Source of the DNA: Mesocentrotus franciscanus
Taxonomy: Eukaryota > Echinodermata > Echinoidea > Camarodonta > Strongylocentrotidae
DNA: 64,000 bases
Reading direction: 5' to 3'
Assembly: GCA_037976565.1 (NCBI GenBank)
Contig: CP137683.1
Coordinates: forward strand, 1,460,637 to 1,524,636
Shown: in pieces, positions 58,445 through 64,000 of the stretch
Numbering within the stretch: the stretch's first letter is position 1
How the letters are laid out: each line of letters begins with the position of its first letter
The notes under the pieces: generated by a model
Seen by the model: the letters and a program-made list of their open reading frames with translations, nothing else
What the model was told of the DNA's origin: nothing
The model's database searches: none
Position numbers and translations under genes: made by a program

Positions 58445-60127
58445 AATCACGTTCGTAAACTGTGTTTCTATATACATGTATATAATGTTCATAGGTATGT
58501 ATAGAAACGCTGTTTCTGAGTAGCACCCATAGAGACATTTCTTTGCTACATGTAAGTACCAATGCAGTCAAAGAGTAAGCAACATACAGCCAGCGTGGGG
58601 TGGGCTCGATGGAAGCATGATATATCACTCTAAGATATCTTCACCAGGCCTGGCCTGCTGCCATGGTATCATTGATAATGAACTTATCAGACTCTCCCTT
58701 GCTATGTGAGGCATGTGATTAATGGTATGCCTGGTATGTAAGGGTTGAATGTAGCTTTCATTGGTACACTCACTCCTTGACACAATGGACTCTTGTCATC
58801 GGAGACAAACCCCCTTCACACCAGCCAAATTAATCAAATTCTATTTCTTAATGAGCTTCAAGTGCTGTGCTACAAGTACATGTTCACACTGTATAGGAAT
58901 CTAGGATGTATAGGAATCTAGGAGTTTCAGCAAAACTTCTTTCTCTAGCTCAAGATCGTTACAAATTACGAATGACATTATTGACATGATGTAAAAAAAG
59001 AGAAATGATTAATAGTGCTGTCAAAAGGATGAAGTACAATGAGTGTGCATTGCAGATTAATTTGTATGTGCCACAACATCTTTTAAAAAATGTATATATG
59101 CCAATATGTGAACTTTCAAGAGTAAATAATGGTATTTTTTCTTAATGTGTTTCATTATTATATTGTCTGCTGAGAGCCAACAAGGTATGAAGTCATATCC
59201 TTTTAAATAAAGGGATTGGGTTTCTTTGCCTCAGGTTCTAAACAAAATCCTGGATTTAGCTCATGCTGCAATCATAATTATAAACCTTTAGGTCAGTCAG
59301 GAATCCCACGACTTTTACAAGCTGATCGCCTGTCTGATTATCAAAATATTTATGATTGGAAATCAAACTTTCAAAAACCGTTTTCCCAACGGTTTTTATA
59401 ACACTACAGTCTATTGGGGAAAATGAGTATGGTAAAACCGGTCACTCAAAGATTTTTACTTTTTTGAGGCACTTCATCATCATTTTGAAGTGCAATTTTT
59501 TTAGGGCCTCAATATTACACCATATCACAGACACTGATAACACGTCGATTTGTAAAACTGGAAACATTGTTAAACGTTGCCTTTAACACAAAGCTACATC
59601 CTTCTGTCTCTTCATAGAGGACTATATATCTTCCATGTGAACAAAACACAAACTTCCCAGTGAATCTATCCATTCTCAGTTTGCTGCAAACACTAGATTT
59701 CCCTAGCTGTATACATGAAAGCAAAGTCATGTTACTTGCATCAAGACATTAATCATTCTTGAAGCAAAATATGTTTTGAATATAATATGTATTAAATGTT
59801 GCTCCATCTGCTGAGCATCAACCGATTCACTGTGACGAACTGTCTCCAGCAATATCTGCACATCAACACATGTTCTTTATAAGATACATGTGGTAGTGAG
59901 CAATACATTTCATCCGTTGCTAAGCAACGGGCATCAAACATGAATGATTATGCACATCGATCATGCTGGTGTTATATCTGGCTAAATGGCCAATATAACA
60001 TTACTAGATAGCCACTAATCCTTGTCGGTGGCAATGTCTAGTATAAGGTCTAAAGTGTCCATATTTTAGACTACAGTACTATAGGCCTACACAGAACATT
60101 GTCATATAGCTTTTCATTTGACGCTTC
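58445..60127. other. Non-coding DNA, no gene seen
   Basis: Holds a perfect 10-bp hairpin at 59373-59397 (listed) and a smaller one at 59469-59492 (GCACTT/GAAGTGC). No supported gene. Confidence 0.55.
59373..59397. repeat. Perfect hairpin, 10-bp stem
   Basis: AAAAACCGTT pairs with AACGGTTTTT across TTCCC. It resembles a bacterial terminator in form, but there is no adjacent gene and the context is eukaryotic, so no function is assigned. Confidence 0.85.
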
Positions 60128-60371
60128 ACAAGGTCCGCGGTTCAAGTCCGCCGCGGCACTAATGTCCTTTGGCAAGACATTGATCTACATTTGCCACACT
60201 CAACCCGGGTGATGTAAATGGGTACCTGGCAGGAATTAATTCCTTGAAATTCTAGAGCGCTGTAATGGCAGCCATGCTAAAGCCAGGGTAATAATCAGGA
60301 GCGCCAGGAGTGTCAAGTCTGACAGATATGAGCGCTATACAAGAACCCACTATTATTATTATTATTATTAT
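60128..60371 (+). mobile_element. 5'-truncated tRNA-derived SINE
   Basis: Starts within a tRNA head: GGTTCAAGTCC at 60139-60149 is a B-box with one mismatch, flanked by complementary CCGCGG arms. There is no A-box upstream, so the copy is 5'-truncated. A conserved-looking central part follows (TGTCCTTTGGCAAGACATT, CCACACTCAACCCGGGTG, AAATGGGTACCTGGCAGG) and then GAGCGCTATACAAGAACCCAC and (TAT)n to 60371. This order is that of a widespread invertebrate SINE type; sea urchin SURF1-like elements come to mind from memory. It would be moved by a LINE with a matching tail. Confidence 0.75.
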
Positions 60372-61729
60372 ACAACGTAGATGTCATGCAAAATTTCATT
60401 TAGACCTACATGTACATGTACATGTACATCTCCAGTGTACATATAGTCAAATTGAAATCATGGGAGCAATGCCCATGAATGTGAATGTGTGTTGATAACA
60501 AGCACAATGCATGCCCCCTACAACCTACCGTATATCAAGACATTATTACTCATAAAAACAAACAAGAAAGTGTTGGAAAGGTTGTGGAGAGTTCTTGGGC
60601 TTGATGCAAGTAGAGCGTTTGAATGCGACAATCACTCGTGACAGGTCTAGGAACTGGAATGTTAGCGAGGAAGGAAGAATGCAATCAGAGAAGGCAGGCC
60701 CTGAAATTTGTCCCAAACAATAAGCTCCCTGGTGCTCTCAGGTGCTAAAACACAATTCACGGATGGAGACAAACCCTTATCGATGCAGGGGTGCAAATTG
60801 TTGCCAATTGGAGACTCCCTTGCTTGTCTCTTTTGTCTTCTGTCGCTTTAGATGCACTCAAGTTCTTATTCTTGTCAATTACATGGTATGGGCTGTTGAC
60901 TTAGCTGCAAAACGTTCTTTTAACCTGTGTCACTAAAGGTGTTGCTTTGGGCGGTTTATACAGAAGTAGAAAGGTTGAAGGGCTGACTTGAAAACAACAA
61001 GCTAGTGTGTATACAGTACATTCAAAGACCTGTACATTGTACATGTACAGGCAGCATTACACTATCTTGGCTAAAGCTTAAATTAGTCTAAATTTTTAAG
61101 ACAAAAAAAAAAAAAACAAGAAGTGAACACATATTTCTAAAATGGTTACAAAAATAATTAAATTGTATTGCAAATTATGGTAGATTTTTAAAATGTGTTT
61201 TCTTTAACACTATAACAAAAAGATTTCACAATGCTACTGTACAGTCCAATATTTTTGTTTCATGTCTATTATGTAGGCATACATTTCCCCATCATATTAC
61301 ATTATATTTATTCAGAAGCAATTAAAAAGTAATAAACAGAAAGGCAGGAAATAGATTTTTCCGATTTAATAGTTTTGTCAATTTTTATGGAAGAACATTA
61401 CCAGTGAGTTTTGTATAAATCCAATCCATTTACATGTGGGACTACAGGAAAGGAAGGATAGAAGTATCCAATTTCCTGCATTCACATAATAAATGTTCTT
61501 TCGGTTTTAAGAGGCCAATCGTTGCTATGGGCAACTAAACTGGGCAGGGCAAAAAACAAATCTTAACATGGTGGTGAGTTTCAAGTTTAGAGTTTGTTTC
61601 CTCTTCACAGAACTTCAGAAGGTGAACAATCTGTCATAAAAATGAACATGAATACTTTGGTCAGTTGAGAGCCAGAGGGATGTTAAGCATGTGTTGAATG
61701 ATATGAGACCTTCTCGCTCTTTACATAAA
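60372..61729. other. Non-coding DNA, no gene seen
   Basis: Includes a (TACATG)n stretch at 60407-60428 and an A15 run near 61104. No supported gene. Confidence 0.55.
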
Positions 61730-61923
61730 CAGTGGAACCTGCCTATAAAGACCACCCAAGGGAGACAAGAAAAGTGGTCTTTATAGGCAGGTGGTCTTTA
61801 TGTACAGGTTCTTTTCGTTCATGTTTCAATGAGAAACCATTTTCAAGAGAAACAAAAATTGTGGTCTTTGTAGATCGACAAGTGGTCTTTCTATACAGGT
61901 GGTCACTACAGAAGGTTTGACTG
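61730..61923. mobile_element. Short pogo-like TIR element, copy 2
   Basis: CAGTGGAACCTGCC on the left, CAGTCAAACCTTC (complement) on the right. It shares with 45624-45774 the order GACCAC, GACAAGAAAAGTGGTCT, AGGTGGTCTTTATGTACAGGTT, TGTGGTCTTT and ATACAGGTGGT. 194 bp. Non-coding; the 62-codon frame across it is built from the repeated word. Confidence 0.7.
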
Positions 61924-63021
61924 TAAATATATCACATGTGCTACAACACTTTTCATTTAGGGTTTAACTATAATTCATCATCTATAAAGAAGAGGACAAA
62001 AATATGAAAAGACTGAAAGTGCTACTGTGATCTGTGACTCATCAGTCCATACCTGTATGGACCCAAATTCAAAAGTGATTCTACACAAACAATGCAAATT
62101 GCTATAGAAAGCAAAATCTAGATTACAGGATTACACAAAGTTGGGTCAGTGTATTATAAATTGCTGACAATTAGAATGCTACCTGCTGAGGCAAACATTA
62201 CTCCAGTTTCAAGACTAAAATGAATGTGTGGCAAGCTTCCGAAACATGAGTAAAGTTACTCCATTTAATACTCCATGGTGAGAATTTATTTCTGAAGTCT
62301 TGAAATGTACTTTGTATTGGATTGGGAATAAACAACGTCATAAATGTGATGGCATGCATCACAAGAAGTTCATAGTAAACATAACACATGTATACAAAAT
62401 CGAAAGTACGAAATTTAGAGAAGAAAATATGTGAAGAAAAAGAAAAGACTGGGCAAGATGAAACTAAAGAAAACATTACTTTGTATTCATTGCAAGCATC
62501 TCTTTTGTTCAAGATATATGTTAATGTGTACACACAAGTAACTGTTCAAATAGACGATCACTCCGCGAAGAGTCCGCATACATGTACATTGTACATTGCA
62601 AGAAAGAAGAATTGCCAGCCAATGTATAACATCAGTTTCATTTGCACAGGTCATCCATCAACTTGTCAAAATCAGTTGGGTTTGTTTTCTCCAAACACCC
62701 ACTTGAGGACTACGAACTGTACTGTTAAAAACCTGTTGAATCTACATGAATACGTGTACATGTACATGTACATGTTTTTGCATGGCATTGCAGTGGGGCA
62801 TGATGCAAGTTTTGGTAAAACTTGTCATTATATAAGTTTTGTAATCAAATGATTAAAAATAATGTGTATGTGGGACATTAAAAGCTGTTACTCCTGGCAA
62901 TCTGAATCTGGACAATGAGAACAATGTACATATATAGTGTTGTGTACATGTACATTACATTAATTGTATAAGAAATGTCATAACTTCAAAATGAGTAAAT
63001 ATCCTGCTGTAGATGTCTTAT
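61924..63021. other. Non-coding DNA, no gene seen
   Basis: A 154-codon frame at 62388-62852 has no recognisable domain and includes GTACAT-repeat-encoded Tyr/Met/Val runs (62752-62776). Not called. Confidence 0.5.
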
Positions 63022-63545
63022 CTGTATCTGTATGGTTTGGTCAGCAAAATGTCCTCTCCAGACACATCCACGCTATTACTTTGTGATGAGAGAAGCATAT
63101 TGCGTGTGGAAAGACTAATCTATTTTGTTTGAGTTTAGCTTTAAATGTTTCCAGGGATGGGCTATTGACAATTGAAGAAGGAAGGTTGTTCCAGTCCCTA
63201 ACAGTGTTTACGAAGAAGAAGTCCTGGAATACCCTGGCCCTATGCCTGATCTGGAGAAACTTCTGGTCATTCCCTCTAGTAGCTCTTGGGTTACGTTGAA
63301 TAATTTCATCCAAATGGATATTAACTATTAAAGCCATTCTTCATCTTATATAACGTGGAAAGTCTTTTATTCCTCCTTCGTGTCTAAAGGGATTCCCAGC
63401 CAAGATAGTTCAAAAACTTGGTAACAGTGCCCTCTTCCCTCCGGTAGTTATTAGTACAGAATCTTGCTGCTTGTCGCTGCACTCTTTCCAGGGACTTTAT
63501 GTTTGTCTTCGCAGATGGATCCCTTCTTCTGGCCATTCATCTACT
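63022..63545 (-). mobile_element. Truncated LINE: ORF2 C-terminus on the minus strand
   Basis: Reading the complement from about 63520 downward gives a tract with LERVQRQAARF, NNYRRE and LNYLGWESL, then a TAG, then TRRRNKRLSTLYKMKNG. After a frame change the frame 63041-63337 continues with HLDEIIQ, FFFVNTVRDWNNLP and SPSLETFKAKL. These are the conserved C-terminal motifs of CR1/Jockey-group ORF2, after the RT domain. The 3' end appears to be the ACAGATACAGATA repeat at about 63022-63040. The RT and endonuclease are missing (5' truncation), so this is a dead copy. It is a different family from the LINE at 17.4-22.6 kb, whose C-terminus reads differently. Confidence 0.8.
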
Positions 63546-64000
63546 CACACTCTTATTGTATAACCAGGCAATTGACTACCAAGTCACATGCATACATACA
63601 TGTAGGTACGACACTTTGACAAGAAACAAAACAATTCCTTTGCCACTTTACATTATAGAATTTTCCTTTTTTATCTAATTACTAAATTTAATTCCCAATT
63701 GTTCTGTTCTATACCAATGGTATGAAATAAGTTCTACCAACCTTACAATATGAAGTTATCCACAGGTATACAGTGAAATTTTATAACTTCTCAGAATATT
63801 GGCTTTTTATAGAATAATTTAAGGGCAAACAATAAAGTAGGGAGAAAACAAATACAGTACAGGTGCAGGTTGATAGTTATAATACTAAATAACAAAAGTG
63901 GGTTACCGGTACTCAAGGTTCACTTAATATCGGTGTCATATCCAGGTGGAAATTGGCATCACTTTCGTATGAGATCGTGCACTTTTGCATACAGTTTGCA
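63546..64000. other. Non-coding DNA to the window end
   Basis: AT-rich, nothing supported. Confidence 0.6.

Noticed and set aside
59373..59397. Bacterial-style rho-independent terminator
   Set aside because: Hairpin plus short T-run form is right, but the window is clearly eukaryotic and no gene ends there.
60128..60160. Functional tRNA gene
   Set aside because: Only the T-arm/B-box half is present with no A-box, followed by a SINE body; it is a truncated SINE head.
62388..62852. 154-codon open frame on the plus strand
   Set aside because: Partly encoded by GTACAT repeats (Tyr/Met/Val run), overlaps a 111-codon minus frame, no recognisable domain.
1..64000. CRISPR array, operons, prophage or bacterial contamination
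   Set aside because: No regularly spaced short repeats with unique spacers, no densely packed frames with ribosome-binding sites; all recognisable proteins are animal LINE proteins.

Overview
The window looks like non-coding animal DNA, most likely from a marine invertebrate deuterostome and probably a sea urchin. By eye it is AT-rich (GC about one third) and has no operon-like gene packing. It is crowded with non-LTR retrotransposons, a tRNA-derived SINE, TTAA-ended MITEs and fold-back elements. Two short palindromes, TAGGCCTA and ACATGTACATGT, are scattered throughout. The species guess rests on remembered repeat styles, not on a search. I could not identify any complete host protein-coding gene. 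The window is best read as intergenic or intronic.

Layout. 1-17.2 kb: mostly unremarkable single-copy-looking DNA holding one small fold-back element (4666-5086), a strong G-quadruplex candidate (5371-5399), a probable non-autonomous hAT-like element (7339-8648), and stretches at 14.0-14.3, 15.3-15.5 and 16.6-16.9 kb that look like candidate regulatory DNA. 17.4-22.56 kb: a full-length CR1/Jockey-group LINE with repeated 5' UTR modules, an intact ORF1, an ORF2 (zinc-knuckle-like N-terminus, AP endonuclease, reverse transcriptase, C-terminal domain) broken by seven one-base frameshifts, and an (AATAC)n tail. 22.6-31 kb: mostly unassigned, with one fold-back MITE end. 30.98-34.69 kb: a tandemly duplicated Helitron/Helentron-like element. 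It has a 5' hairpin, asymmetric inverted repeats and two complete 3' hairpin+CTAG ends, and a tRNA-like pol III unit lies inside each 1.8 kb copy. 34.7-64 kb: a mosaic of fold-back elements, TTAA-ended MITEs (three copies of one family, two of them in inverted orientation 9.6 kb apart), pogo-like short elements, local tandem duplications, a 5'-truncated SINE and a truncated minus-strand LINE.

How the parts relate. The only proteins recognisable are retrotransposon proteins: ORF1 would package the LINE RNA, and ORF2 would nick the target and reverse-transcribe it. The SINE and tail fragments depend on LINE enzymes acting in trans. The Helitron-like and TIR elements carry no transposase or Rep/helicase and must have been moved by enzymes encoded elsewhere.

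Most interesting points: (i) the Helitron-like head-to-tail array carrying a pseudo-tRNA; (ii) five fold-back elements with different sequences but one architecture, each repeating its own terminal word internally; (iii) the run of same-direction one-base losses in LINE ORF2, which may reflect homopolymer under-calling in the assembly instead of genuine decay.
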